Shown: piece by piece, positions 52,910-64,000 of the stretch | Position numbering within the stretch: position 1 is the stretch's first letter | Layout: every line of letters begins with the position of its first letter | Assembly (NCBI GenBank): GCA_013398055.1 | Contig: VZRS01007384.1 | Coordinates: 1 to 64,000 of the forward strand | Source of the DNA: Ifrita kowaldi | Lineage: Eukaryota > Chordata > Aves > Passeriformes > Cinclosomatidae | Reading direction: 5' to 3' | Length of the DNA: 64,000 nt | Program-made: the position numbers and the translations under genes | The notes under the pieces: model-generated | Told to the model about the DNA's origin: nothing | Seen by the model: the letters and a program-made list of their open reading frames with translations, nothing else | Databases searched by the model: none

Positions 52910-54910
52910 TTAACTAGGTATTATGTCTTTGATTTATGTGGGTTTTTAAATGTTTGAAAAACAAAATAATGCTACAGTTAGCCTTAAATTCTTTTAAAAA
53001 GCCTTTTCGTTGAAACTTACATGCTTTTTTAAGTAGTGAGCTGACAAAAAAAGAAGAGCAGTTTGTGTCTTGTCACAAATTTGATACGGTTTAGGTAAAA
53101 AATTGTCATTTTAAGAATTAAGAATGCTTTTATTCTCTGTGTGTTTCAAACAACTTTACCTCTGGAGCTGCAGATTTGGATTTAAAATTATTTTTGTGGA
53201 ATTGACATTGTAGTTTAGGGAATTTTTGTACATAATTTCTTGTCATGTAGAGGATATTCATGTTCAGTAGCAACTAGGATCATGAGCATATAAAATAAAG
53301 TAAGATCTACACAAAAAATCTGTAGAATGTATTAACACTGCCACTGAGTTTGAGTTTGGGTCTAAACTTTCCCCAAGCAGATGTGTTTTGAAGAAAAACT
53401 TAAAAATAATGTCTCTACCTGAAAAAAAAGAGCATTTACTAAGCGTTATCGTAATTTTTTATTATCATAAACAGTGATCAGAAAAAAAGTATTTTTAAAA
53501 GGAAAACAAGTAATTTTAAAAGGTCATATTTTCTGTGAGAATAGACTATCTCAGTTTTAAAATTGTCTGGTAAGAAAAGACTGACTTGAGATGTAAGTCA
53601 TGTGGGGCATTTACCTGTTGTTTTTTCTCCCTGAATTACATGGGCAGGCTCAGTAAATACCAACTCTTTCCTGATATATAATACAGTTCAACCAGTAACT
53701 ACTTGAAGCTTGCTTTTTCTTAGAGAAACTTCTAGGTTTTCTTGTTGTTAGGTCAGAAGACAGAAGATTATATTGATAAAGAGATAAAAGGACATGCCCT
53801 CTGAATTGCTTACAGGCTCTTTGTTCATCATTGTCTTAGTCAGACTACAGCAATATTTAGTGAATCCAACATGAACTCATGCTAAAGCAGGTAAAATATT
53901 AAGGTGCAATGTGAGAAAGTTCACTTAAAATAAGTTTAACCCATATGTTAGTTGTAAGATGCCTGCAAAAATATGGGTACAGAAATATTTTAGCAGAAGT
54001 TAAAAAAAAATAGTCCTTTGGCTGAGATAGCTTATGAGAACTTGAGCTAAAGGATAGTTTTATTCTCAAAGTTGCCAGATTGTCATAATCACATCCATAG
54101 TGTAAAAATCCAAACAAAACAAACAAAACATCCCTTAAAAATCTTTTGACTATTGCCACTGTAGTGTGTCCAAAATAAATGCTTTATCTTAGTGTATTTT
54201 GTCAAAAGGGAATTGCAAATATTATAGATGGATAATTAATTCAATAATGAATGCTCTATAGTTAATATTCATTATTGATTCCAAGTTATAAAGCAAAGGT
54301 TTGTAGTAATACATTTACTAATTAGATTCTAATTAATAATTTCAACCTTGTAACATTTAAAATATAAGTAGGCAAATCATTACTAACTAACCTGCATTCT
54401 AGTTATGATTCTAGCCTTCATTATATTCAGTAATAATTCTTGTGTGGCCATAAGCCTCTGCAAAGTTGACCTGAGATTTCAGATGAAATTTTTCAGGTCT
54501 ATGCCTATTTTAATATTTCATTTTAAGAATAAATTATCCCTGCATTGCATAAAATTGTAATTATCCATAATGTTTTGAAGTTAATCTAAAATCCTTAAAA
54601 TAGAACTACTTTAGGTCTAATTTAAAGTAAAGCTTGGATTAATAATCTGCATTTCAAGGAAAAAAAACCCTGATGGACAGCACTATGTCTATCTCTTGTT
54701 TCAGTATATATATTTTTGGAGTGATTAATTGAGGATATATTCTTGGAAGATATTATTATTTTATAAGCGGTACTGTATTTTAAACGTTTCATGTAAGGTA
54801 CAAGTATGAAAGATTAAAACCACTGTGGAGCTTCCCTTTGCCATCAGAAGCTTGCTGTCACATACCAGGGTAATCTTTTCAATTCAAAAGGAACTTTTTT
54901 CAGAGAAACA
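52910..54910. other. AT-rich DNA with TAAT-dense patch
   Basis: No gene or known repeat. Between about 54,228 and 54,345 TAAT/ATTA cores are unusually dense, including CTAATTAG at 54,318-54,325 and CTAATTAATAAT at 54,329-54,340. A perfect 12-bp inverted repeat (TCAATAATGAAT at 54,241-54,252 and ATTCATTATTGA at 54,267-54,278) lies in the same patch. Homeodomain proteins bind such cores, so a conserved enhancer is possible, but A/T-rich composition alone produces many of them. Confidence 0.45.
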
Positions 54911-55230
54911 CATAATCAGAGAATGACTGGCATTGGGAGGGACTTCTGAAGATAAGCTAGTGCAAAAAAGCCAGGTTCAGCTACAGCAGGTTGCGCAGGA
55001 CCATGTCTAGACTGGTTTTGAATATCTCCAGAGGAGATTACACAACATCCCTGGACAGTCTGTTCCAGTGTTCTGTCAGCTGCAAAGTAAAGAAATTTTT
55101 CCTCATATTCAGATTCCTATATTTCAGTTTGTGCTTGTTGCCTTTTCCCCGTCATTGGGCACCACTGAAAAGAGCCTGGCCTGGTCTTCTTGATACCTAC
55201 CCTTAATTTATTTGCATGCATTGATAAGTT
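54911..55230 (-). mobile_element. CR1 LINE 3'-end fragment
   Basis: The plus strand runs from CATAATCAGAGAATGACTGG (complement of the CR1 tail) through CTGTTCCAGTGTTCTGTCAG and CAGTTTGTGCTTGTTGCC. It then reaches GCACCACTGAAAAGAGCCT at 55,159-55,177, identical to the copy at 26.9 kb, and ends near TGCATTGATAAG. It is a heavily mutated 5'-truncated insertion with no coding capacity. Confidence 0.9.
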
Positions 55231-58200
55231 ACTCTCCTTTACCCATTTCAAAGGTATTTAAAATTTTGGGGCATTTTTGAGTACCTATAAATAGTGAGAA
55301 GAAAACCCTAATTGCAGCATTTTTCTGCTGATGTCTATTTCATAACTTCTACCATTACAAAATCTCCATTTTTTCCCTTTCAGCTGTCACACTTCTAAAA
55401 ACCCAGATTTATGTTTATTTTTGTTGTAAGAAATTATATTCTGCTGTTAGGACTAGAGTAAGGACAGTCATCACACCTTAGTTTCCAGCTACAAAAAACC
55501 CACTATAATTGTGCACAGATCTCTCTGGTCCTCCAAGGGTTTTCTATAGTGCGGTTGAAGTACATTGCATTTAATGAATACCCTAGTCTTTCACAGTTTC
55601 ATCTAAGAAGGATTTCATGCAAGTTTTAGGCTTGCATTTGGTTATTCAAATAGCTTTTTATGTTGTACTGCCATACTGCATGGAAGAGTAGAATGAGACT
55701 CCTATAAAAATGGGATTATTCTTTTGCATTGCTTATGCTAGTTATCACAGTCAAAACGTGGTAAATAAATTCAATATATCTGCAATTTTATAACATTATT
55801 TAAAACCCCTGTTCTCTTCAGCATGTTTAAGCTTTGGAAACTCAGTGCAATCATTTTATTCCATGGAATAGTAGACATTATTGTGGAAATACACAGCACA
55901 AATCCTTCTGTGTACTGTATTCTAACGTGTGCATTCTAGAAAGCTCATCTAACTTATCATTCGTGCTTGCTCTAAATATAATATTTCTATAAAGGAAAAA
56001 AAAGTTTCCCATGTAATATTGCCTAAGGACACTGGAGTCATTAAGAGCTATGTTTATCACAGGAAAATATTTTTTAAACTGTAGAAGTTGTACAAGAGAT
56101 TAAAAGGAAAAAAATTTAAAAAAGGAGAACAAATGCACCTAGGTCCAAAGCTGTGATTCTGAGTCTTCTTTAGAGAGTGCCTAACTTGTGTCTTAATTAA
56201 TTAGTCTTATTTTAAATTCATTTGTTCTCCCCCTGCTTATAAATACTCCTCTGAAGACTTTGTGTAGCACTTTTCTAAATTCTTGATAAATGCCGGTGGG
56301 AAAAGATAACATAGCATTTCCCTGAAAACATAAGTCTTTCCTGTACTTAAATAAATCAAGAGGTTTAAATTAAAATAACACACACGTTACAAAAGCCCAT
56401 ATATTTGTTTTTGTTTTATACTTTCTGTATTTGTCACTGTTAAGCATTCATTGACAAAGAACAACTCCGGGTTTTGACAATATACTGCGAGCTGGAAATG
56501 TTGTGGTCAACAAAGAATAGATAAAATCAATCAATTATAATATCACTTTCAAGGTCTACATTTTTTGTGTGGTTCTGAATAATTTTTTCTATAGATGTGG
56601 AGAACAGAGTGCCAACTGGAAAAATTGATACCACTCTTTGAGCTACTATGGGTAAGTTAGCAGCAGGCATCTGTCTAGTCTCCTGCTCCGCTTAACTATT
56701 CCAAACCTGCTTAGGTTTACAGAGGGAAAATAATATCTGATGGCACGATAATAACTGCTGAGCACTACATCCAGTGATCACTATAGTTGTCATCACTATG
56801 ACAAAAATAACGGGTGATGTACATAATAGTGAACTTCTGGCCTGAAAAATTGCAGATCCAATTTGATGTGATGGCTGGAGTTAAGTGTGAAACTATTCAA
56901 ATAAAATCATTAAAACATTCTAAAAAGAATTTGCAGAAATTCCCCCGAGAAATTGAGTGGCTGTGGAAGAATTCTTAATGGAAAAATGTTTTAGTGCCTG
57001 AGAAATTCAAGCTATTTTTCTATAGAATAGAGCTATTTTTGTTGGAAAAATGATCTATCAACTTTCTTATCTGAACTTTCTCTTTAAATAATTGCCTTAA
57101 GAATTATACTTAAATTTTTTTTTGCCTTTAATTATCAAGAAAAGTTGGTAATACTTAAAAGAGAACATTTAGGTGTGAAAAAGACCCCAAACATGTGAAA
57201 ATATACTTACTCATGCGATATAATGGATATGATGGATCATTGTGCATGTACACAGAGCTGGTTTGACTTGCATGCACAAAGGCATTGGAAATAGATAGGC
57301 GGACGTTCATGTACACCTCAGGCACTTTGGAAATGGAGACCTCTCTCCACTTCCAAAACAGGTAAGTTTCAGTTCAATTACAAGTGAAATATTGAATACT
57401 TTCTATTATCAAAATATTGGATTAATTTGGTGAGACCGTCTTTGTATTGCAACTGTTCTCACAAAGAAGCACATAAGCAATTTATCATTTGTCTAGCAGA
57501 ACAGCATTTTGTTTATCATGTATATTTTGTCTTTTTAAATTACCTGATTTTCTCTCTATTAAAGCAGTGCAAAGAATGCTTTTTCTTTCTTTTGCAAGAA
57601 GTTTTTGCATCCTCAGGAAACGGTCTATTTGTATTAAGAAATATGCACAACTGAGTAGCAGTTCTATGAGCCAGTCTGCTTTCAAAATACTTTAATTCAA
57701 AAAATCGAATACACTAACTTCTGACTCTTTTTGAAAAAGACTATGAAAAAATATACAGTTTAATTCTAGCACAGCCCTATCTTTTCCTGTGCTTCATTTT
57801 ATTTTTTAAATGATGGTCTATTGAGGAATGCTGAAGGAATGCAGTTTAAATTTACTAATGCCTACCTCAAAGTTGAGGAGAAAGGGAAGCCCATGCGGGT
57901 TTTTTGTGCTGTTACTGGGTTCTCTCAATGGTGTTATACCAAAGCTGCGATGCAATCACATGCAACAAAAAAGAAAATTAAAAAAACAGAGACATATCTG
58001 GGGCTGACCTTACTTAAAATTTATGTTTTTATTCTCAAAGTGAGTAGCTATAAGTGCATGAAATTCCTTATTTTGTGTGTATCAGTGGAAAGAGAATTGA
58101 GCAAGTTAGTTTCCTGCAATTCTTGTTAATTCTTTGGTGTAAGAGACCATGTTTTCACTGTGTGATTTGCAAAGTCCATGGTGAGCACGGCTCCTCATGT

Positions 58201-61200
58201 ATGTCCAACCCTTCTAGATGCTATTGCAAAATGAATTATTTAACACTGAGAAGATTTTTGTATGTGTTGGTTGTTAAGAGAGTCTATAATCATAGTGCAT
58301 TTAAAAGGAAAAATTCCCAATCTTCCCTGATTCAACTCAAAAGTTTAAATTTTGCTTTAAGGTAGGGTCTTCACGTGCAAAAATGACAGGACAATTAAAG
58401 AAAGTGTATGGGCCTGTTTCACTGAAATATAATTAAACGTAAGTTGAAGTGAAATAGTAAATTTAAAATTAGCGTTGAGAATAGAGATTAGATGTTGAGT
58501 TTAAGTGATACTATTTTCTATAATGTACAGTATTCTTTTGAGTTCTATCTGGAACAGTCCTGACAGATCTTTCCAAACTAAGTTTTTGTCTCTTTTATTA
58601 TTGCATCACTTCATGTCTCATTTTTATTGCTTATCTTCTCCTGGTTTTGTATTTCAACTTCACAGAGCTGAGGTTTTACGTGCTATATTGTATTTATTAA
58701 AAATAATTAAGCATCAATTAATGACTTTTATATCATCATTATATACTAGATGAGGTGTTAACGTGCAACTCTGAAAGCACTTGAAGTGATTGGTTTGGCT
58801 GCCATGGAAAGAAATAATTTAAATAAAACTGAACAGAGAACAATACATTTTTTTCTGAATATTTGTCTTACCGAGAAAGGAAGCAATGTTCTGTACACAT
58901 CACACAGTGGAAGACTTCCAGTACTGAAAAAAGATTTAACTGTATTGCAAAGATATTTCATGCAATGAAGGCAGAATGAGAGGTTTTCTTAAATCTGTCA
59001 GTATATTGATTTATTACACACACTCTGTAAAGAGCATAAGAATAGATCCTCAGCTAGAACGATTTATCAAAGCTCATTGTCATGGGATATCAATCTTCAG
59101 AAGCAGCGTAGGAATTCTGGTTTCAATTATTGTTTTCTGAAATTTTTATGCTAATCTCTGACAACTTTTATCTCACTTCTCTCAGATTTGAAGAGAGATC
59201 CAAGTCTTCAAATTGGACATTTATCCTTAGCAATGCAGTTTCTGTGAAAATGAAAAAGGTAAGATTCTGGATCACGTGTCACAACCCAGCTTTCACTGTA
59301 AAGGTCAATTGGATCCTCAAGGTGTGTACCGTGCCTCAGGATAAGCCAAGCTGCCTCCCTGAGAGCCTCTATCAGATGGAGCCTGCTGCATTCTAGTGCG
59401 TTAGACAACTTGCCTTCGAGGAAACTCATTTTATGAATTACATATGCTTAACTACTTTAGTATTATGGGAGCAAAACCCCTTGTGTTTCTGTCTGCAGAT
59501 CGAAGGAAATACCTGTCCTGAGCTTCCTGAATGCTTTAGAATCCCTCCTGCTCAAGACAAATACCAGTGATCCCATTGAGGATCCAATTTATTAAGGCAT
59601 CTCAACAATACTCAACTTACACTGTTAGACGCGGGTTCCATATCAGATGTACTACCTGGTCCAAAATCAGATAAACTGCAGTGGTAAGGTCCTATATTTC
59701 ATGAGCAGTAAAAAGTTTCGTCACTTCTCTTGGTGATTTTCTTATGTTACAGTTTTGCGAGCCTTGATAATATTTGTCTAGTCTTTGCATAATAATCTCT
59801 TAGGAAAATATTCAGGCAGAAACCTGACTTCTATAGTGACAAAGTGATGGAAAGGAACAGTGTTCATGACATATCCTTGTCCTCAGAAATTCCATATTAA
59901 TTTCTTGTAGGCAGCTTCCTGATCAGCATAGTTGATTCATTTGAACTTTGGTTTAGTGCCACAAAATCTTCAGTGACCCTCAGCATTTAATTCAGGATTT
60001 CACATAAATCAAGCTTTCTAAAACTATTTCCAATACGATAATTAGCAATTATTTTGTTGTGATTAGCTGGAGGTGAACGTACCCTCCTGACCTGCCAGGG
60101 GGTATGCTACAGACATTTAAAAATGTATTTCCATATATAAAAGTATGAAAATAGACTACTAAAAGTCATTACATTATGAATTTATATAGTATCACTCATC
60201 TTTAGATATACAAAAGATGCAACAAAATGCTTAAACATATATGTATCTTTTAAGTTTGTCACAACTATACTAAAGAATATCATTTAACTCTTCTGTAGCT
60301 TCACTTTAGAGCTTGCATAAACTTATAATTAAGCAAGTGCTTAAGCACTTTGCTGGATCTTGGCCTAAGAGCTTAATGATTATTTTACAGTATAATGACA
60401 TGTCCAGTATGAAGGGAAACAAAACCCCTGTCTATAGGACTCATTTGCCATGAAACAGTCTGTCGGTATGTTGCATGATAATCAGTTCAGTTCAATGTAC
60501 AGTAAATTGGATCATTATTATTAATTTTCTCATCTCCCAAGCAATTCATGAACCATTTTTAGAATTTCAACAGTTCATGAATCAGACAAAAATGAATTAA
60601 ATAAGAACCCAGCCCACAATGGGATGATGAGTCAGAGTTCTTTTCTGTATCAGTGTCGACCAAAGTAAATCTGAAATCTAATGAGGATTGGCACTGTGGC
60701 AGAAAAGGCCATAATGAACATGAAACAATATGTTGAATTTACATGTCAAGACTTTTTGTTGATTTTGGCAATTTCACTGAAGATTATGTGAAAAATCCAT
60801 AAACATCTGGATGAGAAGAGTGGGGGGTACCACTTTATATTAAAATGATGGAGTTTATATTGGGATACAATACTAAAAATGGAAGAGGAAAGTAGTTTCT
60901 TGCACAGCTGTTTCCAATTTTGCTAATCTATATTTCAGGCCAAATTCACGATGGAATTAAACCACAAATTTACACTGATGTGTATGTGTCTGAATTAAAG
61001 ATACGGGGGAAAAAACTTTTGAAGATCACTAAATCTCAGTAATACTTTGGAGGTATTTAGTCAGCTTTATTTTCAGAAGACAAAATTAGCACATACAGCT
61101 GCTATTTGTGGGCCTGTAGTTTTTGAAAGTGAAGGACTAAGTTTACAAAAGGACATATGCACATTTTTAGGCTCTGAAACATGGGTGCAAAAACAGCTGT

Positions 61201-61760
61201 TCAGAATCTAAGCCTATGTTTCAGTCTGAGATCAAAAAGTTTTGCTCTAAAGGTTCTGTGTAAACATTTCAACTTGAAGAGGCTGAGTATCTGCAAATTT
61301 TAATGGTAGTTTTTAACAGATTCATATATATGTATTAAAAACATAGGATTCAGCAACAGCTTTATTCTAAACACATGGAAGTATGCGTCTCCGCATCTTT
61401 TTGTAAAACACAACCAATGAATAGCCTATTGTCAAGTTTTCTCAGTGTTTAGGAAACAAATCATACTCATAGCCAAAACCAGTATGCTTCAGTAAAAAGG
61501 AAAGAGTGAAGAGATCAGAGGAAAATAATAGTGTTTAACAAAAGGTCATGATGAAGCTCCTAAAATTACTGCTGTTCGCATACAACTAATAACTTCCTTG
61601 TTAAGATTTCCTATTTAGTAGGTATAATTAAAGGTAAAATGAAGGTACTTTATAACAAAAAAAGAAAATTGGGATACAGAGGACATCCTATTGTACTACA
61701 GTGACAGTATGACAAAGATTTCAGTGGCGGGATTGATTTTGCAGCCCTTGTCAAAGACAG
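55231..61760. other. AT-rich DNA with two candidate exons
   Basis: No gene is established. Two segments bordered by good splice motifs are listed separately or under findings (57,256-57,361 and 59,186-59,258). Decayed traces at 60,334-60,364 and 60,938-60,984 resemble very old interspersed repeats seen across sauropsids. The rest shows no recognisable element, and open frames do not exceed 103 codons. Confidence 0.5.
59186..59258 (+). other. candidate 73-nt exon between strong splice sites
   Basis: A pyrimidine-rich tract and CAG (TTATCTCACTTCTCTCAG) end at 59,185. An AAG|GTAAGA donor begins at 59,259. One frame is open across the whole segment. With one leading base it gives 24 codons (Phe-Glu-Glu-Arg through Lys-Met-Lys-Lys) and would join a phase-2 upstream exon to a phase-0 downstream one. 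I do not recognise the peptide and found no partner exons in the window. It may equally be a non-coding RNA exon or a chance pairing of two good motifs, so confidence is low. Confidence 0.22.
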
Positions 61761-62414
61761 TGTCAGAAACTGGATGTTTCACGCATTGAAATGTCTTGGA
61801 ATGGCGGTCCATGCGTCTAACGGGAGGGCAGGCCACGCTCTGCTAAAGGCCAGACAGCACCCTGCTCCGCCCCCAGCCTGAGCTGTCAATCACTGCACTG
61901 GGGGGGGAACACAGCCTCTGATTGGCCAGATGACTGGAAGTCCCACCTCAGGGGCGGGCCCACACTGTGCCAAGGGGTTAAAAGGAGTGACCACGAGGTG
62001 ACCAGCCCTTGGGACCCTCCCTTCTCTGGGACTGCAGCTGGGAACCCAGGAGTTGGTACCTATATGTGTGTTTTTCTGTACCTCTTCTGTGTTTCTCTCT
62101 TAATCCTCTTGTCATGGAACTTTTCGGGTAATGCAACATCTTAATGTTTTAAAGACTTCTAGGTTGAATTGGCTAAGTTTATGCTAAGTTAACATTAAGT
62201 AAATGCTGACTAATGCTATAATAAGTGTTTTGTATTGAATTCGATGTTGTGTTTTGTCCTTTACCAAAGTTCCTTGATATTCTATGTTTTTGCCAGTAAA
62301 TTTCTGTGTGAATTTCACCTCTTGAGAGTATCTAGTGTTTATTTCTCCTTTGTGCTAATACAGAATAATGGAACCTTGAGTTTAACCCCTGGATTTATGA
62401 TCTGGGGTGTAACA
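61761..62414 (+). mobile_element. probable solo LTR with intact-looking promoter core
   Basis: The segment starts TGTCAG and ends GTGTAACA, consistent with retroviral LTR termini. Inside, in promoter order, are CTCCGCCCCC (61,865-61,874), a CCAAT box in reverse (GATTGGCC, 61,919-61,926), a GC box (GGGGCGGGCC, 61,951-61,960) and a TATA-like GGTTAAAAGG (61,977-61,986). A T-rich stretch follows, as in R-U5. No canonical AATAAA was found. The five bases outside each end, GACAG and GAGCG, agree at only three positions, so a target duplication is not convincing. No internal viral genes flank it, which suggests a solo LTR. The alternative is a host GC-rich promoter. The right boundary and family are inferred. 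Confidence 0.6.
61919..61986 (+). promoter_or_regulatory. GC-box/CCAAT/TATA core inside the LTR
   Basis: GATTGGCC at 61,919, GGGGCGGGCC at 61,951 and GGTTAAAAGG at 61,977 are spaced as in a compact RNA polymerase II promoter. Initiation would be expected about 30 bp downstream of the TATA-like word, near 62,010. The motifs are visible; activity is inferred. Confidence 0.45.
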
Positions 62415-62463
62415 GAGCGTAAAGACAGTATATCTTATTTAGACCAAATAGTAAATGTGAAAG

Positions 62464-63311
62464 TGTGGTGGTTTAACGCCAGCCAGAAATTTAACTCCAA
62501 AAAGCCACTCCGCTTTCCCCCACTGTCTCCAGTAAGAGATGCTCAAAACTGGAGGCAGTGCCTTGAAATGACAATTTACTGAAAGCAAAGAGTAGTGGAA
62601 TAAGAAACACACAATGACAGCAGCAATATTAACAGCAAAAGTAGACAAAAAGTGCTTTACAAATAAAAGGTGTTCACCATCTTGACTTAGTGCTGCAGGA
62701 CAAAGGCAGGATGGTGGGCGCTCCATGTAGGTTGAGTCTGCGTGGCCCCTGGGACAAGACAAGATGGTGGCTGTTCCTGTGCTCAGCACCACATGGTCTC
62801 CCCAGACAAAGACTAGATGGTGAGTGCTCCTCACAGCTGGCTCTCCCTGTCAGTGAGCCTGAGATTATGGAAAACAATGATGGACAAGCCCCTGATATCT
62901 GTGTCATACTGCACTGCCATGCCGGACTCGATTCGGCACAGCTGCTTCCAGCACCCGTGCCTCCACTTTGGACAGCTCCACCCGTCTCCACCCAGCTCTG
63001 CTTGGCTTCTTTTGGTGTGGTCGCTTTTGGCTTGCCTCGGATTGGGCTTGCCTCTGCCATTCTGTTCCTTGCAGATGCTTCCTGCATGGGAAGGGGGTGG
63101 GCACTGGCAGCAGAGGACAGCATCCACAGGGCTGATCCCCACAACCTTCCTGATGGAGAGAGGAAGAGAAAATCACCCACTTCTAGGAGTGTGGTTGCAT
63201 TGTCTTCCTCCCAGCACCACAACCCCCCAGAGATGAAGCGTGTGGTATAGAATAGCAACTTGGCCATGTCCGCACATGGCTAAGCTCTGCCCCCTTTCTG
63301 CAACCAGAACA
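62464..63311 (-). mobile_element. solo ERVL-type LTR, minus orientation
   Basis: On the plus strand it begins TGTGGTGGTTTAACGCCAGC and ends CAACCAGAACA. On the minus strand it therefore starts TGTTCTGGTTGCAG. These termini match, from memory, a family of bird ERVL LTRs that begin TGTCCTGGTTTCAG and end GGGGTTAAACCACCACA-like. The flanking pentamers GAAAG (62,459-62,463) and TAAAG (63,312-63,316) agree at four of five positions, fitting the 5-bp target duplication of ERVL elements. At 848 bp with no internal region it is a solo LTR. The long overlapping frames in it (197 codons -, 186 codons +) reflect its GC-rich composition, not genes. Confidence 0.8.
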
Positions 63312-64000
63312 TAAAGAATAAGTGTATTTTCTGACATTAAAAAAATGTTTTTACTTGAACATATTTAAGTGTGATCATCAATTTTGAATGCTCAAGATTT
63401 TCAGGTTAAGTAACTGTTTGCTTCTTTTACTTCTATAACTAATGATAGCAATAAACTCTTTTGTAACATTTGCTTCTTTACAATCTGAAGTTGAAGGAAT
63501 TTATATTTTTGTGATTTTAGCTTGTTTTTTCTGTCATTATACACTTGGAACTGTTGACCACTCCAAAAGTTGGACATTTCTTGGTGCAAGAAGTAAAACT
63601 ATCCTTTTTAATTAAAAAGGAAATTTGGAGGGAAGTTACCACAATTTTAGTGCAGCTACTAACTTTTGAATATTGCGTAGAGCTATTTACGGTTCAAAAA
63701 AAATAAGAAGTTGTTACTATAGAAACTACTAAATCACATGATTTACATGCTATTTGGAAGAGATAGTCTTTCTTAACTGAGATACTAACAGATACGTCAT
63801 TAGAATTGTGGAGTTTATAGGTTTATATCTCTAACACCAGAATGTCAACAACAGCTTACCGTGGATTTTAAGTAAAGGACATTGCTTAACTGAAGGAAGT
63901 AATGGCAAACTATTTTTGAAGCTGGGGGTTGTCATATATTTTTGTCTAAACATCTTAGATCATTTCCACTTAGAAGTGCTGTGTTCTAATTGATTATAGA
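63312..64000. other. AT-rich non-coding DNA to window end
   Basis: Nothing recognisable beyond the right-hand copy of the LTR target duplication at 63,312-63,316. Confidence 0.55.

Noticed and set aside
62674..63267. 197-codon (-) and 186-codon (+) overlapping open frames
   Set aside because: They lie inside the ERVL-type LTR, overlap each other on opposite strands and reflect GC-rich, stop-poor composition. No domain is visible.

Overview
The window looks like AT-rich avian nuclear DNA from an intergenic region or a very large intron. The bird call rests on five CR1 LINE remnants whose 3' ends carry the avian tail (TTCCAACC followed by ATTCTGTGA-type units, or the complement), and on an 848-bp element that I recognise from memory as a bird ERVL-type LTR. 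A passerine-like bird is my best guess; the sequence does not prove the order. I found no protein-coding gene I can defend. Open frames are short, mostly 60-150 codons, and about what chance predicts in AT-rich DNA. The longest frames lie inside an LTR or run through an assembly gap.

Layout. 1-4.87 kb: featureless AT-rich DNA with one very decayed repeat trace. 4.88-6.34 kb: the largest CR1 copy (+), which keeps reverse-transcriptase motif A but has lost a central segment, replaced by a GC-rich patch with one undetermined base. 6.3-10.6 kb: AT-rich. 10.6-12.1 kb: a GC-richer block of unknown origin. 12.1-25.6 kb: AT-rich with simple T/G tracts. 25.6-27.0 kb: a CTCAT microsatellite, two CR1 3' ends in opposite orientation, and a short ATTAGATAA-type array. 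27-38.7 kb: AT-rich, with a 13-bp hairpin and a 19-T tract. 38,775-38,970: a run of N whose flanks share the same six bases. 39-52.4 kb: AT-rich. 52.4-52.9 kb: a CR1 fragment (-), with a 139-bp foldback starting within a few bases of its truncated end. 54.2-54.35 kb: a TAAT-dense patch. 54.9-55.2 kb: another CR1 (-). 61.76-63.31 kb: two LTR-like units in opposite orientation about 50 bp apart; the first carries GC-box, CCAAT and TATA-like motifs in promoter order.

Nothing here amounts to a gene system. The most distinctive items are the foldback at the CR1 end, the convergent LTR pair with its promoter-like core, the rearranged CR1, and a 73-nt candidate exon at 59.19 kb. Family names come from memory of repeat consensus sequences, not from a search. 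Boundaries given to the base are those visible at termini; others are approximate.
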